Assembly (NCBI GenBank): GCA_012927585.1
Contig: JABBOY010000003.1
Location: forward strand, 1-64,000
Origin: Glaciimonas sp.
Lineage (GTDB): Bacteria > Pseudomonadota > Gammaproteobacteria > Burkholderiales > Burkholderiaceae_D
Direction of reading: 5' to 3'
DNA: 64,000 bases
Each line of letters opens with the position of its first letter. Positions within the stretch are counted from its first letter, which is position 1. Under the pieces are notes generated by a model. That model saw nothing but the letters and a program-made list of their open reading frames with translations, ran no database searches and was not told where the DNA came from. Position numbers and translations under genes: made by a program. Below are positions 28,784 through 37,900 of the stretch, one piece after another.

Positions 28784-30196
28784 ATGAATAGTCCCACCGT
28801 CAAAAGCTACCTGCCTTGGGTTGTCGCTACCGCATTATTCATGGAACGACTCGATTCCACCATCGTCAATACCGCAGTGCCGGCGATGGCGGCGAGCCTG
28901 CATGTAACGCCACTCAGCCTGAAGGCGGTGGTTACCAGTTATATCCTGGCTCTGGCGGTCTGCATTCCGATCAGCGGCTGGATGGCTGACCGGTTCGGCA
29001 CCCGGCGGGTGTTCAGTATTGCGGTCGCGGTTTTCACGGCGTCCTCGATTCTGTGCGGCTTGGCGATCAATGTGCCGATGCTGGTGGCCGCGCGCATTCT
29101 GCAGGGCATCGGCGCGGCCATGATGATGCCGGTAGGACGGCTCGCGATTGTGCGCACCTTTCCCAAATCGCAACTACTCACGGCTATGAACTTTGTCGTA
29201 ATACCGGCGCTGATCGGGCCGCTGCTTGGGCCCACGGTGGGCGGGCTGATTGTGCACTGGCTCTCGTGGCGCGAAATTTTCTTTGTCAATGTCCCGGTCG
29301 GCCTGGTGGCGCAATTCCTGATCCACCGCTACATGCCGGATTATCGCAGTGAGACGCCGCGCCCGCTGGACTTGATCGGGCTGGTGTTGTTCGGCAGCGG
29401 CACCGCGCTGCTTTCCTGGCTGCTGGAAATATTCGGCGAACATACGATCGATGCCACCTCGGCTGCCATTTTGCTGCTACTCGCCATCAGCCTGCTGGCT
29501 GCTTACGTCTGGCATGCGCGCCAGATGCAGTATCCGCTGCTGCGCCTGGGTCTGTTTCGGGTGCGCACCTTTCGAATCTCAGTGATGGGCGGCTTTATCA
29601 CGCGCCTCGGCTTGGGCGGACTGCCTTTTCTGTTGCCGCTGCTATATCAACTTGGTCTGGGTTTGCCGGCCTGGCAATCGGGCTTGCTGATGATGCCGAC
29701 CGCCGCTGCCGCAATGGGAATGAAACTGATCGCGACCAGGGTACTGGGGCGTTTCGGCTACCGTCAGGTGCTGATTGTGAATACGGTGATGATCGGGTTC
29801 ACCATATGCCTGTTTTCGCTGGTCAATTCGTCCAGCCAGATTGCCCTGATCGTGCTGCTGGGGCTGGCCCAGGGCCTGTTCAATTCGCTGCAGTTTTCCA
29901 GCATAAATTCAATGGCGTATGCCGACATAGACGGCCCCGACTCCAGTATGGCCAGCACCATTGCCAGTTCGCTGCAACAGATGTCCATGAGCTTCGGGCT
30001 TGCCTGCGGTTCGCTGATCACCGGCTGGTATCTGGCCGGATTGCCGCAGACCGACCAGTTGGCGGTAACCCAGGCGTTGCATTACACGTTCCTGACTTTG
30101 GGTGGACTGACAGTGTTGTCGTCTCTGACATTCTGGGCGCTGCGGCCCGCAGATGGCGAAAGCATCAGTAGAGCACATTTGATCGAGGTCGAATGA
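28784..30196 (+). CDS. MFS multidrug-type efflux transporter, DHA2 family (MdtD-like)
   Basis: A 470-residue protein with 14 predicted membrane helices, the DHA2 layout. The D1 motif is LDSTIVNTAVPAM in TM1, and motif A is GWMADRFGTRRVF. Motif C follows as VIPALIGPLLGPTVGG in TM5. Length and order are like E. coli MdtD. Such pumps export drugs or small metabolites with proton import; the substrate is not predictable. It is a single gene, with no periplasmic adaptor (EmrA-type) next to it. Confidence 0.88.
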   Translation: MNSPTVKSYLPWVVATALFMERLDSTIVNTAVPAMAASLHVTPLSLKAVVTSYILALAVCIPISGWMADRFGTRRVFSIAVAVFTASSILCGLAINVPMLVAARILQGIGAAMMMPVGRLAIVRTFPKSQLLTAMNFVVIPALIGPLLGPTVGGLIVHWLSWREIFFVNVPVGLVAQFLIHRYMPDYRSETPRPLDLIGLVLFGSGTALLSWLLEIFGEHTIDATSAAILLLLAISLLAAYVWHARQMQYPLLRLGLFRVRTFRISVMGGFITRLGLGGLPFLLPLLYQLGLGLPAWQSGLLMMPTAAAAMGMKLIATRVLGRFGYRQVLIVNTVMIGFTICLFSLVNSSSQIALIVLLGLAQGLFNSLQFSSINSMAYADIDGPDSSMASTIASSLQQMSMSFGLACGSLITGWYLAGLPQTDQLAVTQALHYTFLTLGGLTVLSSLTFWALRPADGESISRAHLIEVE

Positions 30197-30290
30197 AACT
30201 AAAAAATTCTTGGACTGTACTTATGACATTAAGCAAAGTTTGATCCGATTTATCTTGTTATTGTCATGATTTCTGACAGCCTCGAATGAA

Positions 30291-30321
30291 TGCAGTAGTA
30301 TAAAATCGGTCTTTATACTGC
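30291..30321. promoter_or_regulatory. AT-rich inverted repeat upstream of the HiPIP gene
   Basis: GCAGTAGTATAAA is mirrored by TTTATACTGC, with the perfect inner pair AGTATAAA/TTTATACT. It lies 47 bp before the HiPIP start and about 95 bp after the DHA2 stop. It could be an operator or part of a weak terminator; the sequence does not decide. Confidence 0.35.
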
Positions 30322-30367
30322 CAAACATTAACATTCTATAAATTTTTAATAACACTGGAGAAATCCC

Positions 30368-30679
30368 ATGACCACCCGTCGCGAATTTATTGTTCAACTT
30401 AGTTTGGGAAGCGCTGCATTGGTAGCAGGCTCGACTTCTGCCTTAGCACAAGGTGCTATGGTTGCCGAAACTGACGCCCAAGCTACAGCACTAGGCTACA
30501 AAGCAATTGCCACCACGGCAGACAAGAAAAAATATCCTAAGTATGCGGCCGGACAGCAGTGCAGCACTTGCTCACTGTACCAAGGCAAGGCCGGCGATGC
30601 GAGCGGTGGCTGCCCACTGTTCGCGGGCAAGCAAGTAGCTGCCAAAGGCTGGTGCAGTGCTTGGGCAAAGAAAGCCTAA
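30368..30679 (+). CDS. High-potential iron-sulfur protein (HiPIP)
   Basis: A 103-residue periplasmic electron carrier with one [4Fe-4S] cluster. The Tat signal is TTRREFIVQLSLGSAAL, with the twin arginine at residues 4-5 and cleavage near SALAQ. Four cluster-binding cysteines are Cys65, Cys68, Cys82 and Cys96, in QQCSTCSLYQ, GGCPLF and GWCSAW, the spacing of the HiPIP family. It probably donates electrons to a terminal oxidase or similar periplasmic acceptor. A GGAGAAAT site precedes the ATG. Confidence 0.95.
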   Translation: MTTRREFIVQLSLGSAALVAGSTSALAQGAMVAETDAQATALGYKAIATTADKKKYPKYAAGQQCSTCSLYQGKAGDASGGCPLFAGKQVAAKGWCSAWAKKA

Positions 30680-30746
30680 GGCTTAACAATCTGCTAGACA
30701 AGCCCGGATATTCTGACTTAGTCGGCACGAATCCGGGTTGTATCGT

Positions 30747-30780
30747 GAGGTACTGTCCATCTGTAGGACAAGTACCTCTT
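30747..30780. terminator. Candidate terminator after the HiPIP gene
   Basis: GAGGTACTGTCC pairs with GGACAAGTACCTC with small mismatches, followed by CTTTG. The U-run is short, so confidence is limited. It lies 67 bp after the HiPIP stop. Confidence 0.4.
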
Positions 30781-30907
30781 TGCGCAATAGTTTCCCCGTC
30801 ACCCTCGTCACCCTCGTCAATTTAAGCTGCCGCTAGCGTCAGGCGCTTGGTTCGGTCTTCGCCTCATCCTTCCAGAAATCCCCAATTCATTGCAAGCAAG
30901 AGACGCC

Positions 30908-30935
30908 TGGTCAAGCCGACGTGACAGCTTGACCA
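30908..30935. terminator. Hairpin just beyond the ggt stop codon
   Basis: A perfect 9-bp inverted repeat, TGGTCAAGC (30908-30916) and GCTTGACCA (30927-30935), starts nine bases after the end of ggt in its direction of transcription. No U-run follows on the minus strand, so rho-independent termination is uncertain. Confidence 0.4.
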
Positions 30936-30943
30936 GAACCTAA

Positions 30944-32713
30944 TCAATACCCGATTGCCCTGCCTGCAGGACGACGCGTATCGTTCGCACCATAGAAGAA
31001 ACCGGGCCGCACTTTACCCGACAGGCTTGCATCGTTGCCCGAGCTAGCCGCTTCGACACCGGCGGCACCGGGCAGCCCGATCATGATCAATTCGGCTGCG
31101 CCCCAAGGAGTTTGTTCCTTCATCTTATAACCCATGCCATCAAGCATCTTGACTGTATCCGGCGACAAACCGCGCGTTTCGTAATACACCTCGTCGGGTA
31201 GCCATTGATGGTGGATACGCGGCGCATCGACCGCCTCCTGCGGTGCCATGCCGTAGTCGATCACGTTCAAGGCCGTTTCAAGCGTGATGGTGATGATGCG
31301 CGACCCGCCAGGTGAACCGAGCACCATAAAGGTCTTGCCGTCCTTGGTGACCAGAGTCGGCGACATCGACGATAACGGGCGCTTGCCGGGGGCAATGGAA
31401 TTAGTCGCACCCTGCACCAAACCGAACAAATTTTGCACGCCAACCTTGACGGTAAAATCGTCCATTTCATCGTTCAAGAAAAATCCTGTACCCGGCGCAA
31501 TCACCACCGCGCCGAACAGACCGTTGATGGTATAGGTCGTGGACACCGCGTTGCCAAGCTTGTCGACGATCGAATAATGCGTGGTTTCAGGCTTTTCGTG
31601 CGGCGCCATACCAGGCTGCACTTGGGTCGACGGCGTAGCTTGGTCAGTTGCAATCTTGGCGCGAATCGATTCTGCATACGAGGTGTTCATCAGTCTATCC
31701 AGCGGATTTTTGACGAATGCAGGATCGCCCAAGAACGTATTGCGATCCATATACGCGTGACGCATCGCTTCGATCATGTAATGAACAGCGGAGGCTGAGT
31801 GAAAGCCCATAGCTTTCATGTCATATCCTTCCAGCGTATTCAGGATTTGGCACATGGTGGCGCCGCCGGAGCTTGGCGGTGGTGCGGACACAAACACATA
31901 GCCCCGATAATTGCACGACAACGGCGCGGTTTCGGTAATTTTGTAGTTGGTAAAATCGGCTGCGGTAATGATGCCGCCGCCGGCTTTGGCTGCACGCTCC
32001 ACGGCTTTCGGAATATTACCTTTATAGAAAGCATCCGGCCCGTGGCGCGAAATCGCCTCCAGTGTTTTTGCCAGATCTTTCTGGATCAGGCGTTCACCCG
32101 GCTGCAACCGTGAACCATCGGCGTGCAGGAAAATGCGTGCCGACTCTGGATCTTTCTTAAACCAGGCGGTTTTGGCGTCAAGAATGTCCGTGTCGCCACG
32201 CGTCAGAATAAAGCCACTTTTCGCCAGCTTGATCGCTGGCCTCATGACTTGGGCGCGGGTCAGCTTGCCGTATTTGCTGTGCGCGCTATCGAGCCCAAGC
32301 ACGGTACCCGGCACGCCAACAGCGAGATAACCGTAAAGACTGGCGTCCTTGACGACGTTACCGGATGCGTCAAGATACATGTCTGCGCCCGATGCCGCCG
32401 GCGCTGTTTCACGGAAATTGATGAAAGTATCGCGACCGTCGGCCAGATGGATCGTCATAAAACCGCCGCCGCCAATATTGCCGCAACAGGGATTGACGAC
32501 TGCCTGGGCATAACCGACCGCCACTGCCGCATCGATAGCATTACCACCCATCTTGAGGATATCGACCCCAACCTGCGAAGCCAGATGCTGCGAACTCACC
32601 ACCATGCCGTTCTCCGCTTCGACTGCCGGACTCGATGCCGCTTGCGCTGTTCCTACGAAAGCCGGCAAAAGTGCCGTCACCAAGAAAATCTTTAACCCAT
32701 TCGCTAGATACAT
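30944..32713 (-). CDS. ggt: Gamma-glutamyltransferase (glutathione hydrolase)
   Basis: A 589-residue Ntn-hydrolase that cleaves gamma-glutamyl bonds, chiefly of glutathione, in the periplasm. The signal peptide ends near AQAASS (residue 27). Autocatalytic cleavage before Thr378 in PETTHYSIVD would give the large and small subunits; the small-subunit motif PGKRPLSSMSPT and the glycine-rich GSPGGSRI are present. It lies 190 bp downstream of the aot transporter operon in the same direction, far enough to have its own promoter. A role in scavenging amino acids for uptake fits the setting but is inference. Confidence 0.95.
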   Translation of the reverse strand: MYLANGLKIFLVTALLPAFVGTAQAASSPAVEAENGMVVSSQHLASQVGVDILKMGGNAIDAAVAVGYAQAVVNPCCGNIGGGGFMTIHLADGRDTFINFRETAPAASGADMYLDASGNVVKDASLYGYLAVGVPGTVLGLDSAHSKYGKLTRAQVMRPAIKLAKSGFILTRGDTDILDAKTAWFKKDPESARIFLHADGSRLQPGERLIQKDLAKTLEAISRHGPDAFYKGNIPKAVERAAKAGGGIITAADFTNYKITETAPLSCNYRGYVFVSAPPPSSGGATMCQILNTLEGYDMKAMGFHSASAVHYMIEAMRHAYMDRNTFLGDPAFVKNPLDRLMNTSYAESIRAKIATDQATPSTQVQPGMAPHEKPETTHYSIVDKLGNAVSTTYTINGLFGAVVIAPGTGFFLNDEMDDFTVKVGVQNLFGLVQGATNSIAPGKRPLSSMSPTLVTKDGKTFMVLGSPGGSRIITITLETALNVIDYGMAPQEAVDAPRIHHQWLPDEVYYETRGLSPDTVKMLDGMGYKMKEQTPWGAAELIMIGLPGAAGVEAASSGNDASLSGKVRPGFFYGANDTRRPAGRAIGY

Positions 32714-32902
32714 AAAATCTCCATTTATGAAAAAAGTTACCCCACTGGGACTGGTGGTACTGACGCATTAACTAAAGAAACGCAAAAATTAACCACAATA
32801 AATTGTTTCAATGAAAGATAGCCGTCTTACTTATCGTATGTCGCGATGATCGAAAAGGTTAAAGCCGTATTACTACATTGCAAAATAAAATTACTTATTA
32901 AA

Positions 32903-33667
32903 TTACTTCAACGCGCCAGAAAGGAATTTTTGCAGTCGCGCACTTTGCGGGTTGGATAGCACGGTGCGCGGGTCGCCTTGTTCTTCGATCACGCCCTGAT
33001 GCACGAAAATTACCTTGTTGGAGACACTGCGGGCAAACTCCATCTCGTGCGTGACCACCATCATGGTGCGGCCTTCCTTGGCCAGATTCTGCATCACGCG
33101 CAGCACTTCGACCACCAGTTCCGGGTCGAGCGCTGAGGTCGGCTCATCGAACAGCATCACGTCCGGCTCCATCGCCAGTGCGCGGGCAATTGCGACTCGC
33201 TGCTGCTGGCCGCCCGACAGATGCGCCGGATAAGAATCCTCGCGCCGTTCGACCCCGACCTTGTCCAGATAATGCCGCGCCCGTTCCATCGCCTGTTTTT
33301 TGGAGATTCCCAGCACGTACATCGGCGCTTCCATGATGTTTTCCAGCACGGTCATGTGCGACCACAGGTTGAAATGCTGGAACACCATCGCCAGCTTGGA
33401 GCGCACCAGTTGCAATTGCCGCGCGTCTGGGCAATCAAGGTCGCCGTTTTTCTGGCGCACCAGCCTGAGTTCATTGCCGTTGACGATGATGCGGCCTTCG
33501 GTCGGCTTTTCCAACAGGTTTATGCAGCGCAAAAAAGTGCTTTTACCGGAGCCCGAGGCGCCGATAATGCTGATCACATCACCCTTGGATGCCTCGACCG
33601 AAATACCCTTGAGCACCTCGTTCTGGCCGTAACACTTGTGGAGATTCTCAACAACCAACTGGGACAT
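32903..33667 (-). CDS. aotP: Arginine/ornithine-type amino-acid ABC transporter, ATPase subunit
   Basis: A 254-residue ABC ATPase of the polar amino-acid class (HisP/ArtP/AotP). Walker A is GASGSGKST (36-44), the signature is LSGGQQQRV, and Walker B is [12 protein letters not shown]. The long insert after Walker A typical of HisP-type proteins, [15 protein letters not shown] followed by [17 protein letters not shown], is present. It is the last gene of the transporter group and lies 146 bp after the aotO-like gene; a repeat (copy D) fills the gap. Confidence 0.9.
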   Translation of the reverse strand: MSQLVVENLHKCYGQNEVLKGISVEASKGDVISIIGASGSGKSTFLRCINLLEKPTEGRIIVNGNELRLVRQKNGDLDCPDARQLQLVRSKLAMVFQHFNLWSHMTVLENIMEAPMYVLGISKKQAMERARHYLDKVGVERREDSYPAHLSGGQQQRVAIARALAMEPDVMLFDEPTSALDPELVVEVLRVMQNLAKEGRTMMVVTHEMEFARSVSNKVIFVHQGVIEEQGDPRTVLSNPQSARLQKFLSGALK

Positions 33668-33703
33668 TCTGGTTCCTAAACTGATGTTTAAAAATACTTA
33701 ATC

Positions 33704-33765
33704 GTGTATTTTTACGAAAGCCAATAAAATCATGCGGAAATGCTGGCATATTTTCATATACTCCC
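33704..33765. repeat. TTCCGCAT intergenic repeat, copy D
   Basis: Read on the minus strand, the unit runs from GGGAGTATATG to AAAAATACAC, with the core CAGCATTTCCGCATG. The left end is almost identical to copy C (GGGAGTATAT). It lies within the aot operon, between aotO and aotP, so it would be transcribed. Confidence 0.7.
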
Positions 33766-33813
33766 AATATTTACGCATGTTCCTGAATGTGTATTAAGAA
33801 TGTGTACGGAATA

Positions 33814-34944
33814 TCAGGGCCCGAGCAAACTACCCTCGCTGCGCTGACTAAGCTTGCCGGCAATCTTGGCCAGACCCATGCCCCGCGTGGCGTAGCGAAA
33901 TATCACCCGCGAATACATCACGCCATCAATCGGACTGGTTACGGTGTGCGTGCGCCCGGTAAGCGGGTCGACGATATCGCAAATCACATCGCCCAATTGC
34001 AGCGCATCTCCCGGACGGGCAACATATGACATTACGCCCGACTCGGGAGCATAAGCGGTCACCGAACCAGTCAACGGCGTCGGCGCACAAACTGCCGCCA
34101 GCGTAGCCAAAGCCGCGTCCGCAGTCCCGTCGGCAATCATGCCGCTACTACACAAATAGCGGTAAATGCCCAGCGCATCGGCGCTGGCGAGTTGATGTGA
34201 TACATCCTGCTCGCCGCGCAGTTCAACTGTGCTGGCAAAACAGGACTGCGGCACCGGAAACTCCGCGCCAAAATGCTCGCGCAAGCGCAACCACGGCTTG
34301 AACAGCATTTCATCGAAACAGCCGCCGCCAATCGCGTCCGCAATCAGGATCACGCGTGCGCCCAAGTGACGGCCGAGCAACTCCGCCTCAGCAACATGAT
34401 CCAACGACGCGTAGATATGCAGCACAGCTTCACAATCGCAATGCAGATCCAGCACGATATCGGCGTCGTGCGCCATACGCATCAACGCGATGCGCATGCC
34501 ATCGAGCGGGGTGCGGCACTCTGTAGCCTCCAGCAATTGCCGCATGCCGGCACGGATTAACCGCATGTTGTGCTGCGCATTGTCGCTTAAGGAATCTGCC
34601 AGTGAGGCAATTAGTCGTTCCGACAAGTCGGGAAAACTGCGATTGAAGTTGGTCCCGCTGGCGAAATCAAAGCGGCCCATCTGATCGTGCATGAAGGTTT
34701 GACCCAAGCCAATCGGATTCGCCACTGGCACCACCACTATTTCGCATTGCAGGCGACCTTCGGCTTCGGCCTGCTCCAACATCGGGCGCAAATGGTGCAG
34801 CACTAGCATTCCGGGCAATTCATCGGCGTGCAGGCTGGCCTGCAGATACACTTTTTTGGCGCCCGCCTGTCCGTAATGGAAACTGGTCAGGCTGTATTGG
34901 CAATTAGCGCTACCGATAGGCAGCGGGTATTGTTCCATGCGCAT
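33814..34944 (-). CDS. aotO: Succinylglutamate desuccinylase/aspartoacylase-family protein, AotO-like
   Basis: A 376-residue zinc-deacylase-fold protein. Metal-site segments are LHADELPG (His and Glu) and IVLDLHCDCEAVLH (His). The Pseudomonas aeruginosa arginine/ornithine operon aotJQOMP includes an aspartoacylase-family gene of this type, aotO, whose activity is unknown. Here it begins within the stop of the aotM-like permease (TAATG), so it is part of the same translated unit. The C-terminal region, with GSVTAYAPESGVMSY, looks like a biotinyl/lipoyl-type barrel. The enzyme's substrate is not predictable. Confidence 0.75.
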   Translation of the reverse strand: MRMEQYPLPIGSANCQYSLTSFHYGQAGAKKVYLQASLHADELPGMLVLHHLRPMLEQAEAEGRLQCEIVVVPVANPIGLGQTFMHDQMGRFDFASGTNFNRSFPDLSERLIASLADSLSDNAQHNMRLIRAGMRQLLEATECRTPLDGMRIALMRMAHDADIVLDLHCDCEAVLHIYASLDHVAEAELLGRHLGARVILIADAIGGGCFDEMLFKPWLRLREHFGAEFPVPQSCFASTVELRGEQDVSHQLASADALGIYRYLCSSGMIADGTADAALATLAAVCAPTPLTGSVTAYAPESGVMSYVARPGDALQLGDVICDIVDPLTGRTHTVTSPIDGVMYSRVIFRYATRGMGLAKIAGKLSQRSEGSLLGP

Positions 34945-35645
34945 TATTTAACCTCTTGAGGACGTTGATGCGCCAGGTAGCGCCATTCGGCATAACGGAA
35001 GCCGCGCACCAGGATATAGGTCAGCATCATGTACACCGCCGCGGCCACCATGAAGGCTTCGAACGGCAGGTAATAGGTCGAATAAATGCGGCTGGCGGCA
35101 CCGGTCAAATCGAGCAGCGTAATCGTGCTGACCAGCGATGTGGAGTGCAACATCATGATGACTTCATTCGAGTACGTCGGCAAACTGGTGCGCAGCGCAG
35201 CTGGCAAAATGATGCGGCGCAAATTAGTCCAATGGCTCATGCCGTAGGCATTGGCGGCCTCGATTTCGCCATACGGCAGACTGCGAATTGCACCGGCGAA
35301 AATTTCGGTGGTATACCCGACCGTATTGATGGTCAATGCGGCAACCGCGCAAAACATCGGTTCCGACAACGCCGTCCAGGCAAAACTGTCGCGCACCGCC
35401 TCGAACTGCGACAAGCCGTAATAAATCAAATACATCTGCAGCAATAACGGCGTGCCGCGCACCACATAAGTGAATCCCCATATTGTCTTGTTGATTGCCT
35501 TGATGCGTGAATTACGCGCAACCGCCAGCGGTATCGAAATCAGAAAACCGAGAGAAACGCATGAGAATGTCAGTTTCACCGTCATCCATAAACCACCGAG
35601 ATACAGATAAAAAGTCTCCGGTGTCAGTATCGCCGCGAAATTCAC
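34944..35645 (-). CDS. aotM: Amino-acid ABC transporter permease (AotM-like)
   Basis: A 233-residue inner-membrane permease of the HisMQ family with five predicted helices. The EAA loop is IEAANAYGMSHWTNLRRI, the site that docks on the ATPase. It overlaps the preceding permease by four bases (ATGA) and the next gene by one. The two permeases are heterodimer partners. Confidence 0.9.
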   Translation of the reverse strand: MNFAAILTPETFYLYLGGLWMTVKLTFSCVSLGFLISIPLAVARNSRIKAINKTIWGFTYVVRGTPLLLQMYLIYYGLSQFEAVRDSFAWTALSEPMFCAVAALTINTVGYTTEIFAGAIRSLPYGEIEAANAYGMSHWTNLRRIILPAALRTSLPTYSNEVIMMLHSTSLVSTITLLDLTGAASRIYSTYYLPFEAFMVAAAVYMMLTYILVRGFRYAEWRYLAHQRPQEVK

Positions 35646-36349
35646 ACGTGGCTCCCGTAACGCACGCCAGCCGAATACTTGCGCTCAACCCGCCGCAACA
35701 AGTACAGCGAGACCGAGGTGATCAATAAATACAGCACGCCGGCAAACAGCAGCCAAGTGAAAGGTTGGCGCGAACCGGCGCCGGCTTCCTTGGCGCGGTA
35801 CATGACATCCTGCAAGCCGATGACAGAAACCAAGGCGGTTGCCTTGGACAATACCAGCCAGTTATTGGTAAACCCGGGCAGCGCAAAACGCACCATCTGC
35901 GGGAATAGGATATGCGTATTGACCTTGAACGGGGTCATGCCGAAAGCGCGCCCTGCCTCGACCTGGCCGCGCGGCACGGCCAGCAAGGCGCCGCGAAATG
36001 TTTCCATGAAATAGGCACCGTAGATGAAACCCAGCGTAATGACGCCTGCGGTAAATTGGTTGAGTTGAAGCTGCATGTCCAGGCCCATCCATTCCAGCAA
36101 ATTGTTCATGGCGATCTGACCGCCGTAAAACAACATCAGCATCAACAGCAAATCTGGAATACCGCGAATAACAACCGCGTAAATACGCGTAAATTGACGC
36201 AAAAGGCGGTGTTCCGAGGTAGCCATCAGCGCGCCGACCAAGCCGATCAGCGTGGCAATGAGCAAAGAAAGTAACGCAAGTTCCAGCGTCGTCGCGAAGC
36301 CGCGCAAAATATGCCCGGCATATCCTTGGAACATAAGCCATCCACTCAA
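35642..36349 (-). CDS. aotQ: Amino-acid ABC transporter permease (AotQ-like)
   Basis: A 235-residue permease of the HisMQ family. The EAA loop is VEAGRAFGMTPFKVNTHI. The N-terminal helix region ILRGFATTLELALLSLL matches HisQ/ArtQ/AotQ proteins. It is the first permease after the binding-protein gene, 105 bp downstream of it, and overlaps aotM by four bases. Confidence 0.9.
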   Translation of the reverse strand: MSGWLMFQGYAGHILRGFATTLELALLSLLIATLIGLVGALMATSEHRLLRQFTRIYAVVIRGIPDLLLMLMLFYGGQIAMNNLLEWMGLDMQLQLNQFTAGVITLGFIYGAYFMETFRGALLAVPRGQVEAGRAFGMTPFKVNTHILFPQMVRFALPGFTNNWLVLSKATALVSVIGLQDVMYRAKEAGAGSRQPFTWLLFAGVLYLLITSVSLYLLRRVERKYSAGVRYGSHV

Positions 36350-36454
36350 TAGGGTTCAAAATTAAAAACCCGATGCACGCCATTGCCAGAAAATGGCACG
36401 TAGCAGGCTTCGGGCCGTACAGCGTTACTGCTGAGTTATTCGCTTATTTTTCCG

Positions 36455-37228
36455 TTACATGCCGTAAGGATCGAAATCGAAGTATTTTTCGCCAATTTTC
36501 TTGTAAGTACCGTTGGCGCGAATTGCCTTGATGGCGACATTGATGCGATCCCGAAGCTTGGTGTCCTGCTTGCGCAAGGCAGCACCGGTACCAACCGTAA
36601 AGAGCGGATCGTTCAAGCTTGTACCGACCAGCTCAAACGGCTTGCCTTCCGGCTTGTTGAGCAATCCGGCCTTGGCTTCGACAACGTCCGCAACCAGCGC
36701 CTCCAAACGGCCGGATGCTATGTCCAGATAGGAATCCTGCGTATTGCCGTAGCCCACTACCGTGGCGCCGGCTTTGGCAAAGACTTTATTGGCGTAGGCT
36801 TCCTGGGTGGAACCCTTGAGCACGCCAATCTTCTTGCCTTTGAGCGATGCGGGCGAACCATCGATACCACTGCCGCGTTTGGCGATTACGCGCGAAGGCG
36901 TGTTGTAAATCTTGTCAGAGAAAAGAACCGCTTTTTTGCGCTCGTCGGTCATCGACATCGAGGAAATGATCACGTCGTATTTTTTGGCCAGAAGAGAAGG
37001 AATGATGCCTTCCCAGGATTGGTCGACGAACACGCATTTCATTTTCATTTCAGCGCACAAGGCGTTCGCGATGTCGACTTCAAAACCTACCAGCTTGCCG
37101 TCCGGGGTCTTGTATTCGAACGGCTCGTAAGTCGGATCCTGACCGACGCGCAATTCTTTCATGTCGGCAGCCTGCACCGAGACTGCGAATGTCAAGCCCA
37201 CGACAGCGAAAAGATGCTTTAGTTTCAT
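36455..37228 (-). CDS. aotJ: Periplasmic basic amino-acid binding protein (AotJ/ArgT-like)
   Basis: A 257-residue solute-binding protein of the SBP_bac_3 family. The signal peptide ends near SVQAAD (residue 21). The mature protein opens with ELRVGQDPTYEPFEYKTPDG and contains GFEVDIANALCAEM, typical of lysine/arginine/ornithine-binding proteins. It is the first gene of the transporter group. The gap to the permeases is 105 bp, which is common where the binding protein is made in excess. Ligand specificity (arginine/ornithine) is inferred from the AotO-containing operon, not from ligand residues. Confidence 0.9.
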   Translation of the reverse strand: MKLKHLFAVVGLTFAVSVQAADMKELRVGQDPTYEPFEYKTPDGKLVGFEVDIANALCAEMKMKCVFVDQSWEGIIPSLLAKKYDVIISSMSMTDERKKAVLFSDKIYNTPSRVIAKRGSGIDGSPASLKGKKIGVLKGSTQEAYANKVFAKAGATVVGYGNTQDSYLDIASGRLEALVADVVEAKAGLLNKPEGKPFELVGTSLNDPLFTVGTGAALRKQDTKLRDRINVAIKAIRANGTYKKIGEKYFDFDPYGM

Positions 37229-37648
37229 TGGTGTCCCTCCTAGATATGTGGATTATTCCAACTGCATGCAGGAAAGCATGCAGCTATAGCCTTAATGGCG
37301 CCACGATTGACGCAACCAAAGTTCCGATGCACCGTCTCTTAACACTTGGCAAGAAGCCTATTCAGCGGTGCTGTTCAATTTAAATTATACGAAGACCATT
37401 TCAGATAATCTTTTGAAATAGCGACAGAAAATTTCAAATTAATCGACAGTGATTATGCCTGTTCAGGGCGCAAGTTGTATTACAAAATGGGGGGATTCAC
37501 GCTGATAAAACGGAAAGAATTTCAAATATCCTAGCGCATCGCCTGCACATGCGCTAACCGACGCAATATCCGCAACCTGCTTTAGCAGTGAACCGGAGAC
37601 GCCTGTTCTGCATTCGGTTCGCTGCCAGGCAAGCAGGTTCGCTGTTAA

Positions 37649-37711
37649 TTACATGCCGTAGGGTTCAAAATCGGCATATTTTTCGCCGATTTTCTTGTTA
37701 GCGGTCTTCGT
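37649..37711 (-). pseudogene. 3' remnant of a second binding-protein gene (aotJ paralogue)
   Basis: The minus strand encodes KKIGEKYADFEPYGM followed by a stop, against KKIGEKYFDFDPYGM at the end of intact aotJ: 13 of 15 residues agree. Upstream of this (toward higher coordinates) the frame does not continue into a binding protein. It looks like the tail of a tandem duplicate, most of which was deleted. The rest of the gap 37229-37900 (672 bp) shows no gene I can support, only a possible promoter region for aotJ. Confidence 0.75.
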
Positions 37712-37900
37712 ACAATCATGCCGACCGACGGCAAACAATACCAAATTTATGATCCATATGAAAAACAATATCCAGCAGCGGGATAATCAGAACATGAAAT
37801 AGGATCGGTGCGGCATGCCGCGCAAAATCGAACTCACGCAACAATATATTATTTACGCAAGCAGGCCTAATCGACTTCGGCACAGAATACACAACTGATT

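Noticed and set aside
30811-30830. Short direct repeat CACCCTCGT x2 after the HiPIP gene
   Set aside because: Two copies of a 9-bp word in a gap are within chance or slippage and show no structure.
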